The notes beneath the pieces were generated by a model. That model did not search any database and was not told the DNA's origin. It saw only the letters and a program-made list of their open reading frames with translations. A stretch of DNA of 6,267 nucleotides from Polaromonas sp. (GTDB lineage Bacteria > Pseudomonadota > Gammaproteobacteria > Burkholderiales > Burkholderiaceae_C). The stretch spans positions 1 to 6,267 of the forward strand of contig JAJAYS010000362.1 of the NCBI GenBank assembly GCA_026786065.1. Reading direction: 5' to 3'. This document shows, piece by piece, positions 5,590 through 6,267 of this stretch (position 1 is its first letter; every line of letters begins with the position of its first letter). The position numbers and the translations under genes were made by a program.

Positions 5590-6267
5590 ATGAAACTTTC
5601 CCAATTCATCACCGCCCACCTGGACGAAATCCTGTTGGAGTGGGACCGTTATGCCAAGACCCTGTTCTCCGCTGGCACATCGGATCTCATCCTGCGCGAC
5701 CATGCCAAGGCGATGCTGCAGAACCTGGTGCGGGACATCGAAACCAACCAGACCGCCGGCGAGCAAATCGAAAAATCGAAGGGCCAGGCCAACGACGAAA
5801 TTGACCGGGGCAGTGCCGCCTCGGTGCACGGCACGCTCCGGCACTCGAGCGGCTTCACGCTGATCCAGCTCACCTCGGAATATCGCGCCCTACGGGCTAC
5901 CGTGATCCGCCTGTGGCTGGCACGACAGAAACTTCGAGATGAAGAGGTCGTCAACGACATGACCCGTTTCAACGAGGCGATCGACCAGGCGCTGGCCGAA
6001 TCGGTGGTGACCTTTTCCGAAAGCGCTGACCGCACCCGCGACACCTTTCTGGCGATTCTGGGGCATGACCTGCGCAGCCCGCTTTCCACCATCTCGATGG
6101 CTGGACGCTATTTCACCCGCATCGTCGGCGGCAGCCTCGGCACGCAGCAGATGGGCGCGCGGATTTCCCGCAGTGCCGCCACCATGAGCGCAATGGTCAA
6201 CGACTTGCTGGAATACGCCCGCACCCAGCTTGGCGGAGGCATTCCGCTGACGCGCCGCCAGATGGAC
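5590..6267 (+). CDS. Sensor histidine kinase with RsbRD_N-like N-terminal region (3' end outside window)
   Basis: The frame from ATG 5590 stays open for 226 codons to the right edge, so the gene is truncated by the window. The product begins MKLSQFITAHLDEILLEW, which looks like an RsbRD_N-type all-helical sensor region (about 5-145) of the sort found in RsbR-like stress proteins and in soluble kinases. It has no signal peptide or membrane segment, so the kinase is probably cytoplasmic. A HisKA dimerisation and phospho-acceptor region follows, with H-box LGHDLRSPL (157-165), H159 as the predicted phosphorylated histidine, and the second helix ending near NDLLEYAR (204-211). The ATP-binding HATPase domain would lie past the edge. 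No Shine-Dalgarno precedes the ATG. A GTG at 5548 in the same frame would add unconserved residues, so 5590 is preferred. Its ligand and response-regulator partner cannot be told from the window. Confidence 0.85.
   Translation, partial: MKLSQFITAHLDEILLEWDRYAKTLFSAGTSDLILRDHAKAMLQNLVRDIETNQTAGEQIEKSKGQANDEIDRGSAASVHGTLRHSSGFTLIQLTSEYRALRATVIRLWLARQKLRDEEVVNDMTRFNEAIDQALAESVVTFSESADRTRDTFLAILGHDLRSPLSTISMAGRYFTRIVGGSLGTQQMGARISRSAATMSAMVNDLLEYARTQLGGGIPLTRRQMD

Noticed and set aside
5649..6092. A 147-codon open frame on the minus strand inside the kinase gene.
   Set aside because: It is antisense to the sensor and H-box region and its composition (many Ser and Arg) is that of a shadow frame.

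Overview
The window reads as a stretch of high-GC proteobacterial chromosome, most likely from a betaproteobacterium of the Burkholderiales (Comamonadaceae-like). This placement is an inference from GC-rich codon use and from the character of the proteins; no marker gene is present to confirm it. All four genes lie on the + strand and fill most of the window.

Layout. (1) Bases 1-1454 hold the 3' part of glrR (qseF/yfhA), a sigma54-dependent response regulator that runs off the left edge. (2) Bases 1455-1709 are an intergenic region dense in regulatory signals. (3) Bases 1710-5350 hold opgG-opgH (mdoG-mdoH), whose coding regions overlap by four bases and which make osmoregulated periplasmic glucans (OPGs). 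(4) Bases 5351-5589 are a second intergenic region with one clear inverted repeat and no convincing terminator. (5) From 5590 to the right edge runs the 5' part of a sensor histidine kinase with an RsbRD_N-like N-terminal region, cut off just after its phospho-acceptor region.

The main result is in the 255 bases between glrR and opgG. They contain a sigma54 promoter with exact -24/-12 spacing (TGGCAC-N5-TTGC, 1683-1697). Upstream is an exact copy of TGTC-N10-GACA (1561-1578), the motif I recall for GlrR operators at E. coli glmY, plus two copies with one mismatch (1496-1513 and 1615-1632). Two IHF-like sites (1517-1529 and 1651-1663) lie between these elements. The regulator encoded next door has the same recognition-helix core (RNRTEFY) as E. 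coli GlrR. Together this suggests that GlrR, with sigma54 and IHF, drives opgGH directly, so that an envelope-stress two-component system would control periplasmic glucan synthesis. I know of no description of this link.

How the genes would work together: phosphorylated GlrR would bind upstream of opgG and activate sigma54-RNA polymerase. OpgH would polymerise glucose from UDP-glucose and move it across the inner membrane, and OpgG would process the glucan in the periplasm. The predicted sigma54 transcript would begin about one base before the opgG ATG, and no Shine-Dalgarno sequence is visible, so the mRNA may be leaderless. The downstream kinase has its own upstream region and no visible tie to the glucan genes.
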